Source of the DNA: PNMQ01 sp964478775
GTDB lineage: Bacteria; Pseudomonadota; Alphaproteobacteria; Paracaedibacterales; CAIOTO01
Direction: 5' to 3'
Assembly: GCA_964478775.1 (NCBI GenBank)
Contig: CAYZJC010000003.1
Coordinates: 1-64,000 of the forward strand
Length of the DNA stretch: 64,000 nucleotides
The position numbers and the translations under genes were made by a program. The notes under the pieces are model-generated. The model was given only the letters and a program-made list of their open reading frames with translations, was not told the origin of the DNA and made no database searches. This document shows positions 53,478-61,923 of the stretch, piece by piece. How positions within the stretch are numbered: position 1 is the first letter of the stretch; each line of letters starts with the position of its first letter.

Positions 53478-54533
53478 TTATGCAGCTGGTGGCGTGGTAG
53501 CTGTATCTGTTACCGTTGCGACAGGTTTCCCATTTTCTTCAACTAAAATTCTTCCAAAACAAATATGTTTATCATCAATCACAAAGGGGTACATACTAAA
53601 TTTTTGTGGTGCACCAGATGAATTTGCCAACATATATTGATTTGGTTTAAAAAGATCTGGCCTTGGGTTTTCTGGTTTAATCAAGGAAGTCACTTCACCA
53701 AAGAAGCGTTGATAATCGTCAATTTCTGCTTTTTCACCAACAAATCCGTCGTTACCATTGCGGCTGTGCAGTCTGAAATAATTGCCTTCACTCACTTTAT
53801 ACACACAAATGACCGCTTCTTCAATTTCAACATTTTTCATCACATCTCGTTGCAATTGGTTCACAGTAATGGTGCCTTGCATCAATTCATCAACCTTCAT
53901 TGCAACAGCTTCACCAAACACATTGGTTTTAGTGGTTGGGTAGTCTGATGAATACACTTTGTTTTCGCCAGGTGAAGAAAAACGTGCGACACAAATATTG
54001 TCTCTATCAATAACGGTAATGTTCGCTTGGAAATGCTGGATAACACCATTAGAGTCTAGCTTGAGAGGTACCGAAATAATATGTGAGGGACGCTTAAACG
54101 TACCAGCATCTGCAGAAACGTTTGCCAAATTGATAGCTTGTTGAACTTTTTCATCATCAAAGAATTTCGTATACAAGGCGATTTGGGCAGGGTCAGTCAC
54201 AACCCCATTGTAGTCTTGGCGAGTATGAAGTTGAAAAATGGTCCCATTAACACGCTTTAAACAAATCACGGCTTGGTCCACACGCACCTCTTCACGCACC
54301 GCTGTCATTATCTGGTCTGCGTTCTTGCCTGCTGCGAGTTCCATTTCAATTCGCTTTTTTATATCACCCAAAAATGGACGCTTTTCACGAATTTTAGGGT
54401 CTTCCGGTGAGGGCGGTGCCTCATTCTCAGCAACAAGATAGCTGCTTTGTGAAGCCGCTAGCATCAGCACCCCTAATGCTGATAAAAATTTTATTGTTTT
54501 ATTAAAAACGGTATTATGTTTGTGAATTGTCAT
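53478..54533 (-). CDS. Exported protein with two tandem copies of an unrecognised domain
   Basis: 351 aa; signal-like stretch (ALGVLMLAASQSSYLVA). Two ~120-residue copies align: copy one AVICLKRVNGTIFQLHTRQ ... NITVIDRDNICVARF, copy two AVICVYKVSEGNYFRLHSRN ... YPFVIDDKHICFGRI. The shared pattern is AVIC..K...G..F.LH.R and later VID...IC..R, each with a Cys near each end. The fold could be a Cache/PAS-like sensor (weak inference). It lies 46 bases upstream of the TPR-like gene in the same direction. Confidence 0.75.
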   Translation of the reverse strand: MTIHKHNTVFNKTIKFLSALGVLMLAASQSSYLVAENEAPPSPEDPKIREKRPFLGDIKKRIEMELAAGKNADQIMTAVREEVRVDQAVICLKRVNGTIFQLHTRQDYNGVVTDPAQIALYTKFFDDEKVQQAINLANVSADAGTFKRPSHIISVPLKLDSNGVIQHFQANITVIDRDNICVARFSSPGENKVYSSDYPTTKTNVFGEAVAMKVDELMQGTITVNQLQRDVMKNVEIEEAVICVYKVSEGNYFRLHSRNGNDGFVGEKAEIDDYQRFFGEVTSLIKPENPRPDLFKPNQYMLANSSGAPQKFSMYPFVIDDKHICFGRILVEENGKPVATVTDTATTPPAA

Positions 54534-54682
54534 AGTGATATTCCTTATCTTGTTACTGATATATTTTGCCTAAAATGACAGGTGCTACGTTCATTGTATC
54601 ACATATGTCTAATTTTAAAATAATTTTAAATACTTGATACATCTTCATCTCTTTAGCTGTGCATAGTTACCCATCATTTTCC

Positions 54683-55696
54683 TTATTGTTGGGGGAGCGC
54701 ATAACGCGCAACGCATATTGTGTCGCCTGGCACAACTGTTGTTCCAACTGCAATCACTTGTCCAACATACCCACTTACAGCCACCTGCCCTGGAACAGCA
54801 ACGAGGTTACTTGTTTGTTCTCTATGGCGGCGATGTTGCCCTTTTACAGTGGTATACACAAAGTATTGGGAAAAGATGTCTGGGCTTTGAAACAGTTCAT
54901 TTAATGCTTTGATGTCTGCATAGTTTTGCACAGGGTTTTTCACAGAACCGTCCTCACTCGAGTAGGTAATGTAAAGTAAACCGCTTTTGTAATAGCAGTC
55001 AACAGATTGCCCACTGTCGTGATTCGCAATGTGATTCACTTCAGGAAACAAGGTGACAACTGGGTTGTTTGACAAAACATTCGATCCATTTTTTTGCACA
55101 ACTTCAAAAACACTTTTAAGGTACGTATTGCCTGCAACAATGGTTTGATTTGTAGACACAGCAATTGGCAGCTGCACAATGCCAGATGACGTTTGAATTA
55201 GGATACCACTTGGAAGCACGGAACCATAAAATTGAACCCCTATTTTAGAAATAGCCCCGGGAACTTGCTGTGGTGCTACGGGTGGGCTCATCATAACGGG
55301 TGGTTGATTTAGTTGGGCTTGAAGCGGCTGAAGGGGTGGTTGACTTATGGGTTGTTCAGCAATCACGTTTGCGGGTTGAGGAGTTGGTAAAGCCGCTGGC
55401 TGTGCTTGTTCAACCGGTTGTGCAACTTGTTCTGTAGGTGGGGTCTGCGTCACGCTATTAACGGCTTGTGAAATTTGCAAAGCTTGTGATGGCTGTGTCG
55501 CATGCACTTGTTCCACTGGGGGTGGATTTTGAGTTTCAGCATTTGTATTGGGAGCGGCATTGTTTACCATAGGACCAATAACCGGCAACACCGTTTGACT
55601 TGCATGCGAACAATAGGGAAATACAAAAGCTGCACACATTACGCTATGTCTTAAGGATCTCTTGAATAATTTTAAAGTACGTCTCTTGTGTTCCAT
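54683..55696 (-). CDS. Exported Pro/Gln-rich protein with one copy of the same domain
   Basis: 337 aa. An N-terminal basic stretch and hydrophobic segment (HSVMCAAFVFPYCSHASQ) suggest export. Residues ~40-155 are low-complexity Pro/Gln/Val (VEQVHATQPSQ, QPISQPPLQPLQ). The C-terminal domain (VDCYYKSGLLYITYSSEDG ... VVPGDTICVARY) matches the C..K.G..Y...S.DG and D.ICVAR pattern of the neighbouring protein's repeats. Function unknown. It is upstream of that gene by about 150 bases. Confidence 0.7.
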   Translation of the reverse strand: MEHKRRTLKLFKRSLRHSVMCAAFVFPYCSHASQTVLPVIGPMVNNAAPNTNAETQNPPPVEQVHATQPSQALQISQAVNSVTQTPPTEQVAQPVEQAQPAALPTPQPANVIAEQPISQPPLQPLQAQLNQPPVMMSPPVAPQQVPGAISKIGVQFYGSVLPSGILIQTSSGIVQLPIAVSTNQTIVAGNTYLKSVFEVVQKNGSNVLSNNPVVTLFPEVNHIANHDSGQSVDCYYKSGLLYITYSSEDGSVKNPVQNYADIKALNELFQSPDIFSQYFVYTTVKGQHRRHREQTSNLVAVPGQVAVSGYVGQVIAVGTTVVPGDTICVARYALPQQ

Positions 55697-55814
55697 AAGT
55701 GCCAGATCAAATTAAAATCTTATCTATTTCTTAATGTAGGTTAAAAAGCATTAAAAAAGTGTTAACATATTTAAAAGATGGCTCGACTTTTTAAAAAAAA
55801 TGAGCGAACATATC

Positions 55815-55843
55815 TTGATAAAGGCATGTAAAGCAACTATATT
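55815..55843 (+). promoter_or_regulatory. Putative sigma70 promoter of recA
   Basis: TTGATA at 55815-55820, 17-base spacer, TATATT at 55838-55843, 54 bases before the recA ATG. No clean GAAC-N7-GAAC or GTTC-type SOS box is seen; GAACATATCTTGATA is only partial. Confidence 0.65.
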
Positions 55844-55897
55844 GCCTTTACCAACGCTTTAAAATGAAGAAAATATACACAAAAGGATTCAGAAAAA

Positions 55898-56923
55898 ATG
55901 AGTGATAAAAATGATCGATCAAAAGCACTAGAAGCCGCTTTATCTCAGATTGAGCGATCGTTTGGTAAAGGTTCTGTTATGCGCCTTGGACAAAAAGGAA
56001 GTGCTGTTGAAGCAGAAGTAATCTCTACCGGTTCATTAGGTTTAGACATTGCGCTTGGAATTGGCGGTTTACCTAAGGGACGTATTATCGAAGTGTATGG
56101 ACCTGAGTCCTCTGGTAAAACAACACTTGCGCTGCACGTTGTTGCAGAAGCACAAAAAAAGGGTGGAATGTGCGCTTTCGTTGACGCAGAACACGCACTT
56201 GACCCTGCTTATGCAAAGAAGCTAGGGGTGAATTTAGATGAATTGGTGATCTCACAGCCAGACACAGGTGAACAGGCCTTAGAAATTGCTGACACTTTGG
56301 TAAGAAGCGGAGGGATTGATGTGTTGGTGATAGACAGCGTTGCAGCACTGGTACCAAAAGCAGAATTAGAAGGGGAAATGGGCGATTCTCACATGGGTCT
56401 GCAAGCGCGCTTGATGAGCCAAGCGTTACGTAAATTAACAGGCTCTATTTCTAAAACAAATTGTATGGTTATCTTCATCAACCAAATTCGCCAAAAAATT
56501 GGTGTGATGTTTGGCAACCCTGAAACAACAACAGGGGGGAATGCCTTAAAGTTTTATGCATCTGTTCGTTTAGATATCAGAAGGATTGGCGCCCTTAAAG
56601 ACAAGGAAAATATTGTTGGTAACCAAACACGCGTCAAGGTTGTCAAAAACAAAATGGCACCACCCTTCAAGGTTGTTGATTTCGACATTATGTATGGTGA
56701 AGGTGTTTCCAAAATGGGCGAACTGATTGACCTTGGTGTCAAAGCGGGTTCTTGGTATTCGTATGGCACTCAACGTATTGGCCAAGGCCGTGAGTCAACG
56801 CGTCAATTCTTAAAAGATAACCCTGAAGTCGCCATACGTATTGAAAATGCTGTTCGCGAAAACGCAGGGCAAGTAGCAGATGCAATGATGGACGCTGGTG
56901 GAGATACCGGAACTGACGACTAA
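55898..56923 (+). CDS. recA: Recombinase RecA
   Basis: Homologous recombination and SOS coprotease. Walker A GPESSGKTTLALH, VIDSVAALVPKAELEGEMG, NQIRQKIGVMFGNPETTTGG (L2) and KNKMAPPFK. 341 aa; the C-terminal acidic tail (GGDTGTDD) is present. It stands in its own unit with a promoter and a terminator. Confidence 0.98.
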   Translation: MSDKNDRSKALEAALSQIERSFGKGSVMRLGQKGSAVEAEVISTGSLGLDIALGIGGLPKGRIIEVYGPESSGKTTLALHVVAEAQKKGGMCAFVDAEHALDPAYAKKLGVNLDELVISQPDTGEQALEIADTLVRSGGIDVLVIDSVAALVPKAELEGEMGDSHMGLQARLMSQALRKLTGSISKTNCMVIFINQIRQKIGVMFGNPETTTGGNALKFYASVRLDIRRIGALKDKENIVGNQTRVKVVKNKMAPPFKVVDFDIMYGEGVSKMGELIDLGVKAGSWYSYGTQRIGQGRESTRQFLKDNPEVAIRIENAVRENAGQVADAMMDAGGDTGTDD

Positions 56924-56951
56924 GACCGTTTCATAAATCCACACAAAAGTG

Positions 56952-56990
56952 ACGCCTTATATGCTACAAATAGATATAGGGCGTTTTTTT
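56952..56990 (+). terminator. Rho-independent terminator of recA
   Basis: ACGCCTTATAT pairs with ATATAGGGCGT (10 of 11) followed by seven T on the plus strand, about 30 bases past the recA stop. Confidence 0.85.
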
Positions 56991-57021
56991 ATGACTCAAC
57001 ACATATCAAGAGAAAGTTACT

Positions 57022-57498
57022 ATGAAAAATGATCACAAAGCACAACCAAATAATATGATTTATTTAATCAATGGTCCCAATCTTAATATGTTGGGGTATC
57101 GTGAATCTCAGTATTATGGCACAACTTCCCTAAAGGAAATCGAAAACTCATGTGAAACTGTATGTGGGGAAAATGGGTTTTCATTACGGTGCTTGCAAAG
57201 CAACCATGAAGGCCAACTGATTGATTGGATACAAGAAGCCCATCAATCCCCAAGCGTAAAAGGCATTTTGATTAATGCCGGTGCTTTAAGTCATACCTCA
57301 CTTGCCTTGCATGATGCCTTGAAAATGCTCACCATTCCTATAGTAGAGGTCCACTTAAGCAATATCTATAAACGTGAACTTGTGCGCCACCATTCGTATG
57401 TGTCGCAAGTGGCAACAGGAGTAGTTGTCGGATTTACCGATAATAGCTATGTTTTAGGCCTAAATGGCTTGCTAAGCCTCTTAACAGCCCAACATTAA
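57022..57498 (+). CDS. aroQ: Type II 3-dehydroquinate dehydratase
   Basis: Third step of the shikimate pathway. NGPNLNMLGYRESQYYG (catalytic Tyr region), SNHEGQLIDWI, INAGALSHTSLALHDAL (catalytic His/Asn), VEVHLSNIYKRE. 158 aa. ATG 57022 adds ten residues before the family start (MIYLINGPN at 57055), which is the alternative start. It converges with pgsA. Confidence 0.94.
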   Translation: MKNDHKAQPNNMIYLINGPNLNMLGYRESQYYGTTSLKEIENSCETVCGENGFSLRCLQSNHEGQLIDWIQEAHQSPSVKGILINAGALSHTSLALHDALKMLTIPIVEVHLSNIYKRELVRHHSYVSQVATGVVVGFTDNSYVLGLNGLLSLLTAQH

Positions 57499-57503
57499 AA
57501 GCA

Positions 57504-58070
57504 TTAAAAATAGCGAATACTAGCGGTGATATATTTATACCCTGTGATAAGGGTTAACATCGCCGATACCCACAACAAAATTTCCCCCCCTAAATGGAGA
57601 GGGTGGTTTGGTGTCATGCTATTTCCAACTAACAAGCAACAAATAGAAAGCATTTGAAAACCGGTTTTCCACTTTGCTAAACGAGATACGGCAACTGTAA
57701 CACGGTAGTTACTTAAATGTTCACGCAGGCCAGATACCAAAATTTCCCTGCATAAAATTACCAAGGCTGGGATGAGTGAAAATTTGCTAATGCGCCCAAA
57801 GCTTGCAAGAAGTAACAACATAGATGAAACAAGAAGTTTGTCTGCAATGGGGTCTAAAAATTGACCTAAGCGAGATGTCTGTGAAAATGTACGTGCGATA
57901 TAGCCATCTAGATAATCTGTAAAGCAACTCACAATAAAAATGACTGCGGCCATAAATCGCCAAGAGGCTGTATCCATATAAAAAGCGAGCACTAAAATAG
58001 GGATAAAAATAATACGTATAAGTGTCAGAAGATTTGCCGTCTGCGGGGGCATATAAAAACTTGTTTTCAT
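57504..58070 (-). CDS. pgsA: CDP-diacylglycerol-glycerol-3-phosphate 3-phosphatidyltransferase
   Basis: Makes phosphatidylglycerol phosphate. The CDP-alcohol phosphotransferase motif D-G-x2-A-R-x8-G-x3-D-x3-D is complete (DGYIARTFSQTSRLGQFL then DPIAD). Several membrane helices. 188 aa. The start codon follows a stretch rich in AT; the preceding stop is absent in frame upstream only for a few codons, so this start is sound. Confidence 0.92.
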   Translation of the reverse strand: MKTSFYMPPQTANLLTLIRIIFIPILVLAFYMDTASWRFMAAVIFIVSCFTDYLDGYIARTFSQTSRLGQFLDPIADKLLVSSMLLLLASFGRISKFSLIPALVILCREILVSGLREHLSNYRVTVAVSRLAKWKTGFQMLSICCLLVGNSMTPNHPLHLGGEILLWVSAMLTLITGYKYITASIRYF

Positions 58071-58195
58071 GCATTATTAACTTTGTGTCTGTCTTATTCT
58101 TTTATAACCTGGTTTGTTTGGTTGATGCAAGTTATCTTGTGGTGTTTTTTAGGAAGCGTTCATGTATAACGGCAACACCTCTGGAATGATGGTTG

Positions 58196-58218
58196 AAAAA
58201 ACCCGCACTGTGGCGGGC
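58196..58218 (-). terminator. Terminator of the glycine-zipper lipoprotein gene
   Basis: CCCGC/GCGGG stem around a six-base loop, followed on the minus strand by six T. Just 13 bases past the stop. Confidence 0.75.
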
Positions 58219-58230
58219 TTTTGAGAATCT

Positions 58231-58815
58231 TTACGCCTTTTGGTTAATCACAACAAGCGGTGCTGCTTGTTTGCGCTCACCTGGCAAGTCTTGCATTGAT
58301 TGAACTTCTTGTGGCAGACCTGAATTATCTGGAATGATACGTGCACGTTCAAATGTACGTGAGTCAGAAGGGACAAGTACCAAAACCTTTTGTCCAATAG
58401 GCATAGGTTGTTCATCGCGTTGCACAAGGGTTATGATGCGGCCATTTGTTAAGCGCACAACATATTCAGATGCCTCTTGTTTTCCCATTGCATCTTCCGC
58501 AAGCGCACCGCCAATGCCACCTAATAAAGCGCCAGCCCCAATACCAACTAGTGTTCCATGTCCTTTACCAAAGGCTGAGCCAAGAAGGCCACCCCCTAAT
58601 GCACCAACCGCTGCACCTTTGCCACTATCACCTGCTTTGTCTTGTTCATTGACTTCTACAATACGGTGACTTAAAACTGTGCCTTGATACGTATTACTTA
58701 CACTGCCTACGTGACCTGCATTATATTGGTTTCCACCAATACGTCGTTGGCAACCTGTTCCTGCTGTTAAGGCAACAGCTACCATAAGTGATGTTAAAAT
58801 ATATTTTTTCATCAT
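58231..58815 (-). CDS. Glycine-zipper outer-membrane lipoprotein (SlyB/Pcp-like)
   Basis: A hydrophobic N-terminus ending in LTAGTGCQ suggests a lipoprotein, though the lipobox is not perfect. A glycine zipper spans residues ~65-105 (GKGAAVGALGGGLLGSAFG, GIGAGALLGGIGGALAED), the family hallmark. The C-terminal part (YVVRLTNGRIITLVQRDEQPMPIGQKVLVLV) is the SlyB-type beta domain. Envelope integrity role is likely. 194 aa. Confidence 0.85.
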   Translation of the reverse strand: MMKKYILTSLMVAVALTAGTGCQRRIGGNQYNAGHVGSVSNTYQGTVLSHRIVEVNEQDKAGDSGKGAAVGALGGGLLGSAFGKGHGTLVGIGAGALLGGIGGALAEDAMGKQEASEYVVRLTNGRIITLVQRDEQPMPIGQKVLVLVPSDSRTFERARIIPDNSGLPQEVQSMQDLPGERKQAAPLVVINQKA

Positions 58816-59042
58816 TGTATTTTCCTGATTTTGTGAGAAATGATGTTTCTTTTATAGCACGTTTATGAATTTCCTCTCAAATACTTTTCGTTATGTTGAA
58901 GTGAAGTCTATAAAAACACTTCTCTGCTGCTTGCAAGAGGTTAAGAGTGCTTATAAATTCATTGATATTATCTACATTTTACGAGATGATAGTAAGGAGG
59001 TATAAGCCCTTAAATAAATATATCGCTCAACGAAAGACGGCC

Positions 59043-59414
59043 ATGTTTTTAAGTAACTATTTGCCAATTTTGGTGTTTTTAGCCATATCAGCCGGGCTGG
59101 CCCTTGCCTTGATGATGGTTTCTTATTTGCGAGGTAGGCAAAACCCTTATCCACAAAAGGAATCAGCTTATGAATGTGGTTTTGATGCATTCGCATTACC
59201 GCAAGACAATGCCAGGTCACGCTTTGACGTACAGTTTTACTTAGTGTCTATCTTGTTTATTATTTTTGATATTGAAATTATTTTCCTTGTACCTTACGCA
59301 ATCGTGCTTGAAAAAATTGGTTGGTTTGGGTTTTATTCTATGCTCGTTTTCTTAAGCGTGCTAACGGTAGGCTTTTTATATGAATGGAAAAAGGGAGCTT
59401 TGGAATGGCGCTAA
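59043..59414 (+). CDS. nuoA: NADH dehydrogenase I subunit A
   Basis: Membrane subunit of complex I, three helices. Conserved loop PYPQKESAYECGFDAF with the Glu and Cys of the quinone-channel region, RFDVQFYLVSILFIIFDIEI, and FLYEWKKGALEW. ATG 59043 gives a 123-residue protein of normal length; the frame is open 32 codons further upstream. It overlaps nuoB by ten bases. Confidence 0.94.
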   Translation: MFLSNYLPILVFLAISAGLALALMMVSYLRGRQNPYPQKESAYECGFDAFALPQDNARSRFDVQFYLVSILFIIFDIEIIFLVPYAIVLEKIGWFGFYSMLVFLSVLTVGFLYEWKKGALEWR

Positions 59415-59989
59415 ATTTAAATGACTTACGCCCTTATCTTTCAAAAGATATGCAAGACGAACAAGCCTTGTTTGACGCTGCTAATCAAGAACTCAGTAAC
59501 CGTGGTTTTATTTTAACCAAGCTTGACTCATTAGCTGCTTGGGCGCAAAGTGGGTCGCTATGGCCCATGACATTTGGTCTTGCGTGCTGCGCTGTTGAAA
59601 TGATGCAGGCGGCAGCCAGTCGTTACGATATGGATAGATTTGGTGTCGTCTTTAGGCCAAGCCCACGTCAGTCAGATGTCATGATTGTCGCAGGCACACT
59701 GACTAACAAGATGGCACCTGCTTTACGAAAAGTGTATGACCAAATGCCTGAACCCAGGTGGGTTATTTCTATGGGAAGCTGCGCAAATGGTGGTGGATAC
59801 TACCATTATTCTTATTCCGTTGTGCGTGGGTGCGACACCATTGTGCCTGTTGATATTTACGTGCCAGGGTGCCCACCAACAGCAGAAGGGTTGATGTATG
59901 CCATTTTATTGTTACAGCAAAAAATTAAGAAGGGTGAACACTTAAAACCGGCTTTGCATTTTCCCACAAAGCCCTTGATCAATGTCTAA
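59405..59989 (+). CDS. nuoB: NADH dehydrogenase I subunit B
   Basis: Peripheral-arm subunit that binds cluster N2. LACCAVEMMQ (tandem Cys), GSCANGGGYYHY and PGCPPTAEGL provide the four Cys ligands. ATG 59405 (MALNLNDLRPYL) is preceded by AGGGAG. 194 aa. nuoC does not follow; a small CHCC zinc-finger gene comes next. Confidence 0.95.
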   Translation: MALNLNDLRPYLSKDMQDEQALFDAANQELSNRGFILTKLDSLAAWAQSGSLWPMTFGLACCAVEMMQAAASRYDMDRFGVVFRPSPRQSDVMIVAGTLTNKMAPALRKVYDQMPEPRWVISMGSCANGGGYYHYSYSVVRGCDTIVPVDIYVPGCPPTAEGLMYAILLLQQKIKKGEHLKPALHFPTKPLINV

Positions 59990-60013
59990 GGTGAATATTT
60001 CAGGTGAAAATGT

Positions 60014-60217
60014 ATGACAAAACAATCTCCTCAAGAAGAACAGCTAACACCGCCCATTATGATTGCAGATAAAGTGATTGGGTGCGACGGCTCAGCACTA
60101 TATAATGGCAATGCGAGCGATGGCGCTATGAAGCACCCACTTGTCTATTTAAATTTACAGTCAGAGCAACCAACGACTTGCCCATATTGTAGTTGTCGAT
60201 TTCAAATTAAACGATAA
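60014..60217 (+). CDS. CHCC zinc-finger protein, NDUFS6-like
   Basis: 67 aa of the zf-CHCC family (PF10276): GCDGSALYNGNASDGAMKHP and CPYCSCRF supply the Cys/His/Cys/Cys ligands. The mitochondrial homologue NDUFS6 is a complex I accessory subunit, and its place 24 bases after nuoB fits that role. In the N-terminus TPPIMIADKVIGCDG is typical. Confidence 0.9.
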   Translation: MTKQSPQEEQLTPPIMIADKVIGCDGSALYNGNASDGAMKHPLVYLNLQSEQPTTCPYCSCRFQIKR

Positions 60218-60227
60218 GAAAAAAATA

Positions 60228-60295
60228 AAAGCGGACTTATTTTAGGAAAACCTTTAACAAGTCCGCTTTATGTCCCTTATAAAATTATAAGGGAC
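60228..60295. terminator. Double hairpin closing the nuo cluster
   Basis: First stem AAAGCGGACTT (60228-60238) with AAGTCCGCTTT (60259-60269), perfect. Second stem GTCCCTTATAA with TTATAAGGGAC (60272-60295), perfect. Either can stop transcription from both sides; no long T run is present. Confidence 0.6.
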
Positions 60296-60305
60296 AAGCT
60301 ATAAA

Positions 60306-61142
60306 TTAGCCAATGCACAAAGAAGTTGTGTTTGCTTCTTCATATTTGGAGATGCAAAATTCAGCAAACATACGTTGTAGGTCTGTTAATCCTGCTTGTT
60401 CGAAACTAGCTTTGCTTTCTAAAATTTTTCCCCCTAAATTAGCTGCAATGCCCCTAGATAATGTTGCATAATGTGCATCGACATCATTAGGTTCAAAGAG
60501 GAGTGCGTCAGTAAAAAACAGTCGGCTGGAAAATGCTGTTTTTTTATTGGCTAAAAATGGAGTTTTGATTTGTTGCATGCTGTCAACTGTAAGCCAGCTT
60601 TTGACTTCGGCTTCATCAAAGTCACGTGCTTCAAGTGGTGTATATGTGAGTGGGGAATCAGGTTCAGCAACAAAATTACGTACTTCTTCTTTTTCAAGGT
60701 ATTTCGCTAAGAAGTGGCCTGCGAATAAGCGTTGTTCTTCTGAAAGTACTGAACGGTTTAATTCATTTTGACTTCTAAAAACCAAAGTTCCAATACTGTA
60801 AAAACTTCGAGTTTCCGAGTCAATTGTATTTTTTTTCGCAAATTGATCCACAATACTTTTCAAGAATGTTCTTAGTATTGCTTCTTTAGGGTTTGAATGA
60901 TTGTATATAGCAGCAAGATTTACGGCTGTGCAAAGTCTTGCAAATTCATCATCACCCAAGAGTTGGGCGGTAATAGGGGGATTTTCTTCAAAAAAAGAAA
61001 GACCACCTAGGGCTTGTGTTGTTGAAGACAGATCTGCCGTAGACACAGAATTTTGTTCTTCTTTTAACATCGCGTATGATGTATTGATTGTCGAAAGGAC
61101 TGTGCCAGCACTTACGAACAAAAATGATAATTTTTTAATCAT
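60306..61142 (-). CDS. Exported hypothetical protein
   Basis: 278 aa; signal peptide (LSFLFVSAGTVLSTINTSYA). The mature part has no recognised family. Mostly helical, with Phe/Leu-rich stretches (RLFAGHFLAKYLEKEEVRNF, SRLFFTDALLFEPNDVDAHY) and two Cys. It converges with the nuo cluster; the 780 bases upstream are non-coding. It may be one more member of the exported accessory set. Confidence 0.75.
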   Translation of the reverse strand: MIKKLSFLFVSAGTVLSTINTSYAMLKEEQNSVSTADLSSTTQALGGLSFFEENPPITAQLLGDDEFARLCTAVNLAAIYNHSNPKEAILRTFLKSIVDQFAKKNTIDSETRSFYSIGTLVFRSQNELNRSVLSEEQRLFAGHFLAKYLEKEEVRNFVAEPDSPLTYTPLEARDFDEAEVKSWLTVDSMQQIKTPFLANKKTAFSSRLFFTDALLFEPNDVDAHYATLSRGIAANLGGKILESKASFEQAGLTDLQRMFAEFCISKYEEANTTSLCIG

Positions 61143-61923
61143 ATTTATATAATTCCAGTTAGATTGTTTTGCAATTAGGAATCAGATTCTATAATAATTA
61201 TTATTATCAATCAAGTTTTTTATTTTCTTAGGGAATACCTAAGTCATTGTATAAATATATTTTCCTATTTTAATTTCTTATTAACTATTAATGTTTAAAA
61301 TGAGATCAGTCGCAAATACGTATGTGGTATTGTTGATTTGATTTTGTTACAGGTGTGCGCAGGTATACCCGGCATAGTTTTAGCATAATGAATTGACACC
61401 TACATTTTAAGCTTAACGTATGGAAATATCTGATAGCCTGTTATGAATTGCTGCATGAACAGGACAGGCGGAGCATTAGGTGGTGTTTAGTCTGACTATA
61501 GGAGGGATTGTGACCCCCCACCCTTGGAACAAGGGTGGAAAGTCATGGGCGGGGGGTGGCAAAGGCAAAATAATTTAATTTAAATTTAATGTAACTTGTA
61601 CTTTTAGGTGCTTGGAAAATTAAATTTCCTTTGCTTATTATAAATATAAACAAAAAGCACATGGGCTTTTCCATGTTTTTAAAAAAACATTAACAAATTA
61701 TGTTATGAAAATAAAGATTATTTAATAATTTACAATCACAAAGCTACATATATTAAAATAAAATTTCTAAAACAGCATCTTTTCCAATGATTAAAATTTT
61801 AATAAAATTACATATGTTAACATTTATCATGTACTTCTTTTCCCCTCTCCTTGAGGATAGTAGTTAAGAAAAACATCCTTAACACCTCGTGGATGTACTT
61901 ACATTATAGATAGGAGAGACTGA
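61143..61923. other. Long non-coding stretch with a GC-rich structured element
   Basis: 781 bases without a credible gene. Mostly AT-rich, but 61350-61560 is distinctly richer in G+C. A promoter-like TTGACA (61393-61398) with 17-base spacing to ACGTAT is followed ~100 bases later by a strong hairpin: CCACCCTTG (61518-61526) with CAAGGGTGG (61530-61538). ACCCCCC (61513-61519) can also pair with GGGGGGT (61551-61557), competing with the first. It may be an uncharacterised RNA or an IS/transposon remnant. The AT-rich remainder, 61570-61900, shows nothing further. Confidence 0.5.

Noticed and set aside
55740..55830. SOS box upstream of recA
   Set aside because: GAACATATCTTGATA lacks the second half of the alphaproteobacterial GAAC/GTTC-N7 motif.
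61350..61570. RNase P RNA, SRP RNA or tmRNA
   Set aside because: GGAAAGTC occurs, but the conserved core segments of RNase P, the GGAAG..GCAG loop of SRP RNA and a tmRNA tRNA-like end are absent.
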